A stretch of DNA of 62,121 nucleotides from Gemmatimonadales bacterium UBA2960 (GTDB lineage: Bacteria > Gemmatimonadota > Gemmatimonadetes > Longimicrobiales > Gaopeijiaceae), in NCBI GenBank assembly GCA_002348465.1, contig DEBI01000035.1:1-62121 (forward strand), in the 5' to 3' direction. Below, piece after piece: positions 54,325 through 62,121 of this stretch. The stretch's first letter is position 1, and each line of letters starts with the position of its first letter. Both the position numbers and the translations under genes were made by a program. The notes under the pieces are model-generated. The model was not told where the DNA came from and made no database searches. It saw nothing but the letters and a program-made list of their open reading frames with translations.

Positions 54325-54666
54325 GTGTCAAAATCTAGAGGTTTTAGCCTGCTCGTTCTGCTTCTGGTTCTCCCTCTAGCCGGGTGCCTGACTTGGGCGC
54401 CCGCGGGCATGAGCGCTGAAGCGCTCATGCAGCAAGTCGAGCCACCTGAACGGGTTCGGGTTATAACGAATGAGGGGGATGAGCTAATTCTCATAGCTCC
54501 AGCGATCAGGGCGGGGGCCTTGGTGGCGACGCGGGCGCCTGGGGCAGTTCTGCTGCGGGATGTTTCCACCCTAGAAGTGGAAAAGCTCAGTATCGGGCGG
54601 ACCATTGGGATGACGATTCCCGGGGTCATAATACTCACAGTCGTTGGCATCAGGGCCAGCCGGTGA
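54325..54666 (+). CDS. small lipoprotein of unknown function
   Basis: A 113-residue lipoprotein (signal LLVLLLVLPLAGC, lipobox LAGC). The mature part is short, with VRVITNEGDELILIAPAIRAGALVATRAPGAVLL and a C-terminal hydrophobic segment (IGMTIPGVIILTVVGI). I recognise no family. GTG 54325 has AAAGGAG five bases upstream; the frame extends to an ATG at 54232 without a ribosome-binding site. Its stop overlaps the deacylase start (TGATG), so it is translationally coupled to that gene. Confidence 0.75.
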   Translation: MSKSRGFSLLVLLLVLPLAGCLTWAPAGMSAEALMQQVEPPERVRVITNEGDELILIAPAIRAGALVATRAPGAVLLRDVSTLEVEKLSIGRTIGMTIPGVIILTVVGIRASR

Positions 54667-56621
54667 TGACCGTAAGGGGAAAGGCTAAGAGGTTGAAGGC
54701 TCTAACTATTTTATTAGCCTGCGCAGCTTTTTCCGCCTGTGATGCGGGTTCCCGTGTCGATGTCGTTTTTCGAGGCGGTACGATAATTGATGGTACAGGA
54801 AAGACTGCATATGTCGGTGATGTCGCCGTAGATGCTGGAACCATTGCAGCAGTTGGTGACCTAGGGTCTTTGCGCGGGTTACAGGAGGTCGATGCTAGGG
54901 GTCTAGTTGTAGCACCTGGCTTCATCAATCTTCACAGCCACGCTCGATATGAGGGCCTATCCACTGCGAGCAATATGTTGAGTCAGGGCGTAACCACCGA
55001 GATCATCAACGCAGATGGAGGTGGGCCTCTGAATCTTGACGAACAGCTGCGGGATTTGGAAGCAGGAGGGCTGGCGATTAACGTCGCGACCAACGTGGCG
55101 CTAGGAACGATCTGGGCTGAGGTGAATGGTACTGAAGACGTAAGACCAACTCCTCAACAGCTTGAGCGTATGAATGCGCTTGTACTTGAGGGACTTGGTC
55201 AGGGTGCCTGGGGGGTTTCTTCTGGACTGGACTACAAGCCCTCGTATTACTCGACCACTGATGAGGTCATAACTGTTCTTTCGGGTACGGCGGCCTGGAG
55301 GACTGTCTTTACGAATCATGATAGGGTCACCCCAGAGAGCGGCTTCAGCTCTATCGTTGGGATGCGCGAGACGATTGAGATTGGGGAAGCAACTGGGCTT
55401 AACCCCATCATTACCCACATGAAGGTGCAGGGACACGAGCAGGGCACCATTGAGGAAGTTATAGCGATGATGGATGCGGCTGTTGAGCGTGGCGTTCACG
55501 TGGCAGCCGATGCCTACCCTTATCTGGCTGGCCAGACGTCACTCGCGGCCTTGATCATTCCTGGGTGGGCTCAGGAGGGAGGCCTCGAAGCTTCCCGTGC
55601 TCGATTCGCAACCCCGGATCTCAGGAGTCGCATTGTAGCAGAAGCCGACGCCGCACTTTCTGCTCGATTTGGTGGACCTGAAGGAGTTTATCTTCCGGAG
55701 AGGGGCGTTGAACTCACGACGATGATGCGGGAGTTAGGCGCGACCTCAGGCGGTGATGCAGTCGTGAAGATCCTGGAGACAGAGAGCCCGACCTCGATCC
55801 TCCGATTTGGCTTGGAGTCTGACCTAGAGGGCATTCTCAGATACCCCTCCACGTCTGTGTCCTGTGATTGTGACGCGGTAGCGTTGGGAGTCGTGTCTCA
55901 CCCACGTGGCTACGGGACGTTTCCAAGAGTGTTGGGTCGCTATGCCCGTGACCGGGGTGTTCTGACGCTCGAAGAAGCAGTGCAAAAAATGTCGGGCCTC
56001 CCTGCAACGACCTTGGGTATGCTGGACAGAGGTTTCATCGCCGTGGGGATGTCAGCAGATCTAGTCGTCTTTGACCCGGAGACTGTGATTGATCATGCAA
56101 CGTTCGAGGACCCTTCAGTACCATCAACCGGGATAGTGCACGTGATGGTTAATGGCTTGTTCGCATGGCGTGACGGGGAGTTGACCGGTATGCGAGCGGG
56201 TCGAACACTTCGACGACCCGCCGCGCACCCAGCACGACCACTGAGGGTGGATGAACCCAGATCAGTATCGTTCGAGGGTTTTGTAACTCCAGTAGGGGAT
56301 GCTAGTAGAACTCAGTTCGAACTGGCTTTTGAGGTCCAGCAGGATGTCCAGAGCGCTGCTGCGATAGGCTCTTTGGTGGCTACCGACGAAGAGGGTAGAA
56401 CGCTCTTTTCGAGCGCGAAATTCGGGTTGCTTCAGGTTCAGGGCGACTGGGCTTCCTTCTCTCTGCGTGTATCTGATGAGGAAGGGGTAGAACGGGGTGG
56501 CTATTTGGTCGTTGACGGTGCTGACCCAATGAACCACAAGGGAGGTGCAACAGTGGTTATAGCCTTAGAGGGAAGCGATGAGATAGTTGGCAACTCAGAC
56601 GGGCTACTTGTGGTTCGCTAG
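54666..56621 (+). CDS. N-acyl-D-amino-acid deacylase (D-aminoacylase) family amidohydrolase, lipoprotein
   Basis: A 651-residue amidohydrolase with a lipoprotein signal (lipobox FSAC). Family segments include GGTIIDGTGKTAYVGDVAV, the metal-site PGFINLHSHARYEG, GVSSGLDYKPSYYST, ITHMKVQGHEQG, DAYPYLAGQTSLAALIIPGWAQEGG and SHPRGYGTFPRVLGRYARD. D-aminoacylases remove acyl groups from N-acyl-D-amino acids; here the enzyme faces the outside. The last about 115 residues (from RPAAHP) form an extra beta domain not usual in the family. It is coupled to the small lipoprotein (TGATG). Confidence 0.87.
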   Translation: MTVRGKAKRLKALTILLACAAFSACDAGSRVDVVFRGGTIIDGTGKTAYVGDVAVDAGTIAAVGDLGSLRGLQEVDARGLVVAPGFINLHSHARYEGLSTASNMLSQGVTTEIINADGGGPLNLDEQLRDLEAGGLAINVATNVALGTIWAEVNGTEDVRPTPQQLERMNALVLEGLGQGAWGVSSGLDYKPSYYSTTDEVITVLSGTAAWRTVFTNHDRVTPESGFSSIVGMRETIEIGEATGLNPIITHMKVQGHEQGTIEEVIAMMDAAVERGVHVAADAYPYLAGQTSLAALIIPGWAQEGGLEASRARFATPDLRSRIVAEADAALSARFGGPEGVYLPERGVELTTMMRELGATSGGDAVVKILETESPTSILRFGLESDLEGILRYPSTSVSCDCDAVALGVVSHPRGYGTFPRVLGRYARDRGVLTLEEAVQKMSGLPATTLGMLDRGFIAVGMSADLVVFDPETVIDHATFEDPSVPSTGIVHVMVNGLFAWRDGELTGMRAGRTLRRPAAHPARPLRVDEPRSVSFEGFVTPVGDASRTQFELAFEVQQDVQSAAAIGSLVATDEEGRTLFSSAKFGLLQVQGDWASFSLRVSDEEGVERGGYLVVDGADPMNHKGGATVVIALEGSDEIVGNSDGLLVVR

Positions 56622-56656
56622 CTGGGCTTCAGTGGGTTTAGTTCTAGCAGTTGGAT

Positions 56657-57661
56657 TCAGATCCTGCTCCCTGAGTCTAGAAGTCGGTTACCCTCATCCG
56701 GCGTACGTATGGCATAGTTGAACCCGGGGGCGATACAAAAGCCACCGTGATCCCCGTTCTTCCCGAGTGCGATAAAGCCGACTTGAATGCTTCGCCAATC
56801 AGGATTCTTCTCAATCACACGCTCGACCGCGAGTTCGCAGGCCTCTTGCGGCGTGTATCCCTGTCGCATGAGCTCTACGACCAGGAAGCAACCGACCGCC
56901 CTAATTACTGCTTCGCCCCAGCCGGTTGCCGTAGCTCCACCGATTTCGTTGTCTACATAGAGTCCAGCTCCGATGATTGGCGAATCACCCACACGCCCAT
57001 GGTACTTGAAAGCAGCTCCGCTTGTCGTGCATGCGCCTGATAGGTTCCCGGCTTGATCGAGCGTGAGCATTCCGATGGTATCGTGATTGTCGATGTCGAT
57101 GGTGGGCTGCGCAGCTCCGTTCTCATCCTTCCAGGTTTCCCACGCGGCTGCTGCATCTGGGTGGAGCAGGTTCTCCTGCTCAAAACCATTAACAAGCGCA
57201 AAGTCTAAAGCGCCCTGTCCCACAAGCATTACGTGGGGCGTTTTTTCCATCACCTGCCGGGCGACAGAGATCGGATGCATGATGTGTTGCAAGAAGGCGA
57301 CGGATCCGCAGCGTCCTTGCTCGTCCATGATACAGGCATCAAGCGTCACATGGCCGGAGCGATCTGGTCGCCCACCGTATCCGACTGAAGTCACCTCAGG
57401 GTCAGCTTCCGAGACCCTGACGCCTGCTTCTGCCGCATCCAGGGCACTTCCGCCTCCTGTGAGGATTTCCCAGGCAGCATCGTTTGCTGCCAGGCCGTGA
57501 TCCCAGGTTGATAGCGCTACTGGGCGGATTTCATCCTTGGGATCAACATTGGACCCTGCCCTTGAACTCGCTGGACCTTCCGGTGCGCAGCCATCAAGAA
57601 GGACTGGGGCTGCTGCTGCCCCTAGAGCCGAGGTCCTAAGAAAGGAGCGGCGATTTTGCAT
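56657..57661 (-). CDS. N4-(beta-N-acetylglucosaminyl)-L-asparaginase, Tat lipoprotein
   Basis: A 334-residue glycosylasparaginase with a Tat signal (MQNRRSFLRTSALGAAAAP) ending in a lipobox (LLDGC, Cys25). The canonical motif HDTIG is present; Thr195 is the self-processing nucleophile. GRVGDSPIIGAGLYVDNEIGGATATGWGE forms the substrate site. It would release ammonia/aspartate from glycosyl-asparagine in the envelope. ATG 57661 is chosen as the Tat signal start; the open frame upstream is not supported. Paralog: 29525-30781. Confidence 0.92.
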   Translation of the reverse strand: MQNRRSFLRTSALGAAAAPVLLDGCAPEGPASSRAGSNVDPKDEIRPVALSTWDHGLAANDAAWEILTGGGSALDAAEAGVRVSEADPEVTSVGYGGRPDRSGHVTLDACIMDEQGRCGSVAFLQHIMHPISVARQVMEKTPHVMLVGQGALDFALVNGFEQENLLHPDAAAAWETWKDENGAAQPTIDIDNHDTIGMLTLDQAGNLSGACTTSGAAFKYHGRVGDSPIIGAGLYVDNEIGGATATGWGEAVIRAVGCFLVVELMRQGYTPQEACELAVERVIEKNPDWRSIQVGFIALGKNGDHGGFCIAPGFNYAIRTPDEGNRLLDSGSRI

Positions 57662-57877
57662 GGGTTCTCTGGTGAGGAAGTGAGGGAAAGTGAGATAGGT
57701 TGACGTTGCCCTCCGAGCCAAACGTAACCTGTAGCGTCGGAGGTGACACGAGGCGCAACTTAGGCTCTGAACATAGGTTGAGGTAATGCTCACTACGCCG
57801 AGGCAACTTTTTTGTGCAAGCTTGTCGATCTGTTTGATCCAGGTGGTCGTGTGAATCGAGAGAGGTGCTTGTTGCAC

Positions 57878-58726
57878 ATGATCAAGCAGCGACTCATGGT
57901 GCGGGGTGCCTTCCTTTTTTTTGCGCTTTTGCTGGGGCACATGAGTTGGCAGGTGTTGGAAGTGGGTGCACAGACAGTGCAGGGGCAGCTTCGCGACGCG
58001 GAGAATACGGCGCCTGTATCAATGGCAGGAGTGTTCATCCTTAGTGCAGACCGTGAAGTGCTCGTCCGCTCGGCTTCGGATACCGCGGGCTTTTACTCAA
58101 TCGACGCTCCAGAGGCAGGGCAGTACTACATCCATGTCCAGCGTATTGGGTATTTCGAAAACGAAACACCATTATTCCAAGCTGAGGCAGGAAGGACATA
58201 TTCGGTCGACATTGAGATGCGCCCAGAGCCCATCCGCATCGACCCTCTGTCTGTAACCGTTCGCAATGAAGAGCTTGAGCGTTTCTTGACGCTTGAATTT
58301 GGGGAAAATCCCAACGCGCTATTCGGTTACCGTGCGCACCAGGGTGCGATTCTGCAGGAGGCTAAGCTTGGAGCTAGGGATAACACCGATGTTCTAAGGC
58401 GACTGAACGTGATGGTGTCACATGGCCGACAGGTATGCATTAATGCGCTCCCAGGATTCACAATGCCCTCACTGAGAACAGAGACGAGGTCACTTCTGAT
58501 GGGCGAGCCAGCCGAGGAGCTAGGACGGTTGGCTTCTGAGGTTCAAGAAACAGGGGGTGACGGTGAGTGCGGGACTCTCTTCCTTGATGGAAACCTTATA
58601 CCGAATGGACAGCTAGAGCAGCTAGAGATGGAGAGCGTAGCAGTTGTAGTTACGCTTCCCAATTCCGTTCGGCTCTACACTCGGAGTTTTGACTGGACTA
58701 TGCGGCCGGGTGGAGGAGACTTATGA
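57878..58726 (+). CDS. carboxypeptidase-regulatory-like domain protein, secreted
   Basis: A 282-residue secreted protein with a hydrophobic signal (about residues 10-27: FLFFALLLGHMSWQVLEV) and a carboxypeptidase regulatory-like domain (VQGQLRDAENTAPVSMAGVFILSADREVLV...GYFENETPLF). The C-terminal half resembles a degenerate TonB-plug domain, including CINALPG and CGTLFLDG. ATG 57878 is chosen; ATG 57896 or GTG 57851 are possible. It is related to the protein at 51153-51923. No beta-barrel is present. The function is unknown. Confidence 0.8.
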   Translation: MIKQRLMVRGAFLFFALLLGHMSWQVLEVGAQTVQGQLRDAENTAPVSMAGVFILSADREVLVRSASDTAGFYSIDAPEAGQYYIHVQRIGYFENETPLFQAEAGRTYSVDIEMRPEPIRIDPLSVTVRNEELERFLTLEFGENPNALFGYRAHQGAILQEAKLGARDNTDVLRRLNVMVSHGRQVCINALPGFTMPSLRTETRSLLMGEPAEELGRLASEVQETGGDGECGTLFLDGNLIPNGQLEQLEMESVAVVVTLPNSVRLYTRSFDWTMRPGGGDL

Positions 58727-58833
58727 CCAGAGGTGCCTGGCACCACTAGACGACGTTCGGGGTATTTGGGCTTAGCATTGAACCTGAAGTCGTGAAGCAG
58801 ACAGAACTCGATTTAGACTGGAAGACGCTACCT

Positions 58834-59184
58834 ATGGCTCAAAGTATAGAATGGCGGTACCACCGCCCTGGCTGAACAAGCTGCAATCGCACTCGAGAGT
58901 TTCTCGAGCAGAATGAGATTGATGATGGAGAGGTCCAGAGTACCGGAAAGAACCCCATAGAAGGTGAAGCTGCTTTAGACCTTTTGGCTGGAGTCAAAGA
59001 TCTCTACATCGCTAAAGGGAAAAAGTCGCTCCACTTTGATCTATCATCTGATCGGCCATCGGACGAAGAACTCCTAGGGCACCTGCTGGGCAGGTCCGGG
59101 AAGTTGAGAGCCCCAACTATCCGATCGGGAGAACTGCTGGTCGTAGGTTACAGCGGTGACCTTCTGCAAGAAACACTCCTCTGA
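58834..59184 (+). CDS. ArsC-family (thioredoxin-fold) selenoprotein, Sec at in-frame TGA
   Basis: The frame from ATG 58834 to 59184 encodes 116 residues if the TGA at 58873-58875 (codon 14) is read as selenocysteine. The sequence there is WRYHRPG-TGA-TSC, the place of the CxxC in the ArsC/Spx-like family (other members read W-YHR-x-C/U-x-x-C). The rest matches the family: LAGVKDLYIAKGKKSLHFDL, then RPSDEELLGHLLGRSGKLRAPTIRSGELLVVGY. Without read-through only an N-terminally truncated piece would remain. A 7-bp palindromic hairpin at 58892-58908 fits a bacterial SECIS. GTG 58792 is an alternative start (14 residues longer). Likely role: thiol-disulfide or arsenate-type redox, unproven. Confidence 0.83.
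58892..58908 (+). promoter_or_regulatory. candidate bacterial SECIS hairpin of the ArsC-family gene
   Basis: CTCGAGA (58892-58898) pairs perfectly with TCTCGAG (58902-58908); the loop is GTT and contains a GU. The loop G is 27 nt from the U of the TGA, within the 16-37 nt range for bacterial SECIS elements. Stem of 7 bp, so stronger than the one at 53850. Confidence 0.65.
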
Positions 59185-59219
59185 TTGTCTGCGCCTAGAT
59201 TCAGGTGAAGGGGGGAACA

Positions 59220-60461
59220 GTGCTCAATCAGTTGAAGAAGTCATCGCACCTCAAAGCGGCTCTGATAACCGCAGTAGGGCTTGTATCCGGATGTCAGGAA
59301 ACCCCTTCAGGGAACGGACTGCGAGTTCCGCCCTCCAGTGCGACGCACGCTCAGAGCATAATCGAGGGGGTACAGGATAAGCCTGGAGAATATGGGCTCG
59401 GATCACTCACTATCGCGGAACTCATGGAGCGCTTTGAGGTCCCGGGAGTGAGTGTGGCGGTGATCGACAACTTTGATATCCATTGGGCCAAGGGATACGG
59501 AATCTCAGATGTTGAGACCGGAATGGTCGTCGATACGGCGACCATGTTTCAAGCAGCCTCAATCAGTAAGCCAGTCGCGGCTATGGCGACCGTTAGAGCA
59601 GCGCAGGATGGGCTCTTTAGCCTAGACGACGACATCAACGATATCTTGAGGTCTTGGAGTCTGGATGGTGGTGGCTTCACCGACGAGCGGCCGGTCACCC
59701 CGCGTGGCTTGACTAGCCATACTTCGGGTCTCGGCGATGGTTTCGGATTCCCTGGTTACGCGCCCGGTGTGCCCCTGCCGACGACAGTCCAGATCCTAGA
59801 AGGCCATGAGCTCTCTAATGTTGGACCGGTCTTTATGGAGCGTGAGCCTCTAGTGTTTTATGAGTATTCCGGCGGTGGCGTGACGCTGATGGAGCTGGCA
59901 TTGAGCGAGGCTCGGGGTATGCCGTTCGAAGAGTTGATGTCGACCTATGTACTTGACCCAATCGGGATGTCGCGAAGCTCCTATGAACAGCCAATATCGG
60001 AAGAGAACGATCGCTGGGCAGCACGTGCGCACGACGTGGAGGGACAGCCCAAGGGGGCAAAATGGCATGTGTACCCGGAATTGGCCGCCGCGGGCCTATG
60101 GACGACGCCGTCTGATTTGGCGCGATTCGCCATCGATGTGCAAAAAACCGTGCGAGGTGGTGAGGGAGCGGTGCTCGATCGCAGTCTGGTTGGTGAGATG
60201 CTCCGGCCCGTCGGTGTCGGGCCATACGCCGTCGGATTCTCGATAAGTCAGATTGGCGAGGGCTGGTACTTCGGTCATGGGGGAAGCAACTGGGGTTTCA
60301 GAGCGCGGCTTCTAGCTCACACTGCCAAGGGTTACGGGTTTGTGATTATGACGAACGCTGACAGTGGGAGTGGTTTGATTGAGGAGATGAGTCGTCGAAT
60401 CCAAAACGCTTATTCTTGGGATTCAGTAGCCCAAGCCGTCACCCGTGGGTACAGTCGCTGA
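59220..60461 (+). CDS. serine hydrolase, beta-lactamase class C-like, lipoprotein
   Basis: A 413-residue serine hydrolase of the class C beta-lactamase/DD-peptidase fold with a lipoprotein signal (lipobox VSGC). The nucleophile motif is SISK, the second motif is YSG in YEYSGGG and the third is HGG in GHGGSNWGF. Such secreted enzymes hydrolyse esters, D-peptides or lactams. GTG 59220 has AAGGGGGG a few bases upstream and suits the signal; GTG 59205 is the alternative. It lies 35 bp after the ArsC-family selenoprotein gene. Confidence 0.88.
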   Translation: MLNQLKKSSHLKAALITAVGLVSGCQETPSGNGLRVPPSSATHAQSIIEGVQDKPGEYGLGSLTIAELMERFEVPGVSVAVIDNFDIHWAKGYGISDVETGMVVDTATMFQAASISKPVAAMATVRAAQDGLFSLDDDINDILRSWSLDGGGFTDERPVTPRGLTSHTSGLGDGFGFPGYAPGVPLPTTVQILEGHELSNVGPVFMEREPLVFYEYSGGGVTLMELALSEARGMPFEELMSTYVLDPIGMSRSSYEQPISEENDRWAARAHDVEGQPKGAKWHVYPELAAAGLWTTPSDLARFAIDVQKTVRGGEGAVLDRSLVGEMLRPVGVGPYAVGFSISQIGEGWYFGHGGSNWGFRARLLAHTAKGYGFVIMTNADSGSGLIEEMSRRIQNAYSWDSVAQAVTRGYSR

Positions 60462-60486
60462 CTGCGCTTTGACCAAGGACCAGATC

Positions 60487-61530
60487 ATGAATTTTCGCCG
60501 CTCCGTTCTCTTGGGTCTTTTCCTTTCAATGGTGATCGTACTTGTTGGCGCTCGTTGGGAAGAATCTCAAGATGTTGAAAGGATGAGTGAAGCAGCGAGC
60601 TCGTTTCTGGAAGCTTTGACAGAAGATCAGAGATCGCTGATGAGTTTTGATTTCGAAGACGAAGAACGGATGCGTTTTCATTTCGTCCCCGTAGAGATGT
60701 TCGAGCGTAGGGGCGTAATGATCGCCGATCTCAATCAAAATCAGCGGGCGAGGGCGCATGACCTTCTGAAGTCGGGACTCAGCCAACAGGGCTACATGAC
60801 CGTCACCCAAGTCATGGAGCTCGAGGACGTGTTACTGGCGCTCGAGGGCGGACAGAGGTTTGCTCGTGATCGAGATGAGTACCTGTTCAGTGTGTTTGGA
60901 ACGCCCTCCAATGACGGAGATTGGGGATGGCGATTTGAGGGGCACCATATCTCGCTGCATTACACGATCGTGGGTGGTGAAATCGCTTTGGTGGCGCCCG
61001 CTTTCCTAGGTGCGAATCCCGCTGAGGTGAAAGGGGGCGTTCAGGCTGGCCGCCGTGTGCTAGGGGATCGAGAGGATGCGGGTCGGAATCTTGTTCGAGC
61101 GCTGAATCCATCTCAGCAGAGGAAGGCGGTAATCGATGTCATTGCGCCTCGTGACATACTAACGTCGGCCGATCTTAATATTCGTCCGTTCGAGCCGATC
61201 GGAATTCAAGTGAGTGACCTCGGAGAGTCTCAGAGACGGATGCTTTTCGAGCTTGTTGACGTCTATCTTTCGGTGGTGTCTGACGAAATCGCTGAGCACC
61301 GCCGGAGCCGCTTGCTCGCTAGTGACACGGGCGGTATCCGTTTTGCATGGGCTGGGAGCATAGAGCCGGGTCAGCCACATTACTATCGAGTTCAGGGAGC
61401 CACGTTCCTGATTGAATACGACAACACGCAGAACGGTGCCAATCACATTCATTCAGTTTGGCGAGAGTTCGATGGTGACTTCGGTCGTGATTTGCTCCGT
61501 GAGCACCGGAATACAGTCCCTCATCAGTGA
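60487..61530 (+). CDS. DUF3500 domain-containing protein
   Basis: A 347-residue exported protein with an N-terminal hydrophobic segment (SVLLGLFLSMVIVLVGA). DUF3500 segments are visible: LTEDQRSLMSFDFEDEERMRFHFVP, LNQNQRARAHDLLKSGLSQQGY, DRDEYLFSVFGTP, WGWRFEGHHISLHYTIVGG, FLGANPAEV and NGANHIHSVWREFDGDFG. The function is unknown. ATG 60487 has AAGGA upstream. It starts 25 bp after the serine hydrolase gene, so they may be co-transcribed. Confidence 0.9.
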   Translation: MNFRRSVLLGLFLSMVIVLVGARWEESQDVERMSEAASSFLEALTEDQRSLMSFDFEDEERMRFHFVPVEMFERRGVMIADLNQNQRARAHDLLKSGLSQQGYMTVTQVMELEDVLLALEGGQRFARDRDEYLFSVFGTPSNDGDWGWRFEGHHISLHYTIVGGEIALVAPAFLGANPAEVKGGVQAGRRVLGDREDAGRNLVRALNPSQQRKAVIDVIAPRDILTSADLNIRPFEPIGIQVSDLGESQRRMLFELVDVYLSVVSDEIAEHRRSRLLASDTGGIRFAWAGSIEPGQPHYYRVQGATFLIEYDNTQNGANHIHSVWREFDGDFGRDLLREHRNTVPHQ

Positions 61531-61576
61531 TGCTTAGGAACTTTCCCCTGATTGCTGTCTTTGGAGCTTTGAGCTA

Positions 61577-62121
61577 GTGAGGCTGGGTCCCCAGTGTCCT
61601 GCGGTCATAGGACTTCTCGCGGTAGCACTCAGCGGGAGTCCAGTGGTTGTAAATGCGCAGACATCGAGTTCGATCGCGGGCGTGGTTGCGGGTCGGGTGA
61701 CGAATGAACAGGTCTGGAGTTCGGAGTATCAGACAGAGAAGGTCGGAGGCCTTCAAGTAGGTGGTTTTCTGAACGCGGGGACTTTGGTCCCCTGGTTCAA
61801 GATGCGTGCTGAATTCATGTGGACCCAGAGAGGCGGCAGCGTCGTGGGGGATTTGAGAGGGGACGAACTGATCGGGGAAGCTCGGACAGATTACTTGACT
61901 GTTGCTGTCCAGCCACGTTTTTCAGCCCGACTAGGATTGGTTGAGGTGTTTGCAGCAGCGGGCCCAGTGATCGATGTGGTTCTTAGGAACCGGTTCAGCC
62001 CTGAACTGGGTCTTGGTTTTAAAGAGGTCGCTCAGGTGTTCGGCGCAGGAGTTGGTGTGGGATTAGAAGCTACGCTTCCATCTTCGTTCCACGCAGAGAT
62101 CGAGGCACGTGTCTTTGAAGG
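61577..62121 (+). CDS. outer membrane beta-barrel protein, 3' end beyond the window
   Basis: An open frame from GTG 61577 runs off the right edge (about 181 codons seen). A signal peptide (about residues 1-28, ending VVVNAQ) is followed by alternating beta strands with GGLQVGGFLNAG, WFKMRAEFMWTQRG, DYLTVAVQPRFSARLG, VEVFAAAGPVID and GAGVGVGLEATLPSSFHAEIEARV, typical of PorT-like (OMP_b-brl_2) small barrels. The start is less certain: GGAG lies 11 bases upstream. It indicates a diderm cell. Confidence 0.82.
   Translation, partial: MRLGPQCPAVIGLLAVALSGSPVVVNAQTSSSIAGVVAGRVTNEQVWSSEYQTEKVGGLQVGGFLNAGTLVPWFKMRAEFMWTQRGGSVVGDLRGDELIGEARTDYLTVAVQPRFSARLGLVEVFAAAGPVIDVVLRNRFSPELGLGFKEVAQVFGAGVGVGLEATLPSSFHAEIEARVFE

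Noticed and set aside
58984..59184. A 66-residue stand-alone ORF
   Set aside because: It is the C-terminal part of the ArsC-family selenoprotein that starts at 58834.

Overview
The window reads as a chromosome segment of a free-living, aerobic, diderm heterotroph. The best guess is Gemmatimonadota or a nearby lineage. The reasons are the many Tat-exported (RR-signal) enzymes and lipoproteins, the large Asp-box (BNR/VPS10-like) beta-propeller proteins, carboxypeptidase-regulatory-like proteins, an outer-membrane beta-barrel at the right edge, and many GTG/TTG starts. Taxonomy is inferred from gene style only. No rRNA, tRNA, CRISPR array, insertion sequence or phage gene was seen.

Layout. 0.07-9.2 kb: core genes on the minus strand (M23 peptidase, metG, accA), two MFS transporters, a YdfG-like SDR, a Tat-exported M20 N-carbamoyl-amino-acid hydrolase and a secreted RidA-like lipoprotein. 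9.3-18.5 kb: an eight-gene, mostly overlapping operon that looks like a 3-keto-glycoside pathway. It has an exported set (Tat Gfo/Idh/MocA, DUF1080 lipoprotein, Tat TIM barrel, GMC dehydrogenase plus Tat small subunit), an MFS transporter, and a second Gfo and TIM barrel without export signals. 18.5-20.2 kb: a CarH-type MerR/B12-binding regulator divergent from a secreted fasciclin protein, with two pairs of 11-bp repeats between them. 20.2-24.4 kb: a multicopper oxidase operon and an internally duplicated lipoprotein. 24.4-34.4 kb: LVIVD and Asp-box propellers, a methyltransferase, a glycosylasparaginase, a DUF418 membrane protein, an amidase and a family-5 uracil-DNA glycosylase.

34.5-44.5 kb is a tryptophan/anthranilate catabolic island. 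Tryptophan 2,3-dioxygenase and kynureninase would give anthranilate. An aryl-CoA ligase and a monooxygenase/old-yellow-enzyme fusion (2-aminobenzoyl-CoA monooxygenase/reductase type) would activate and dearomatise it. Acyl-CoA dehydrogenase, enoyl-CoA hydratase, an SDR and a RidA protein would finish the ring. No classical kynurenine formamidase is present; a creatininase-family protein is a candidate.

44.5-62.1 kb: MOSC and cupin proteins, a second Asp-box protein, and many secreted hydrolases (MBL, polysaccharide deacetylase, D-aminoacylase, second glycosylasparaginase, beta-lactamase-like, DUF3500). It also holds two genes split by an in-frame TGA that are best read as selenoproteins: a peroxiredoxin-like UPYC protein at 53568-54227 and an ArsC-family UTSC protein at 58834-59184. 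Each has a hairpin at bacterial SECIS distance. Stretches between genes are all under 300 bases; apart from the terminators, hairpins and operators listed, nothing was recognised in them.
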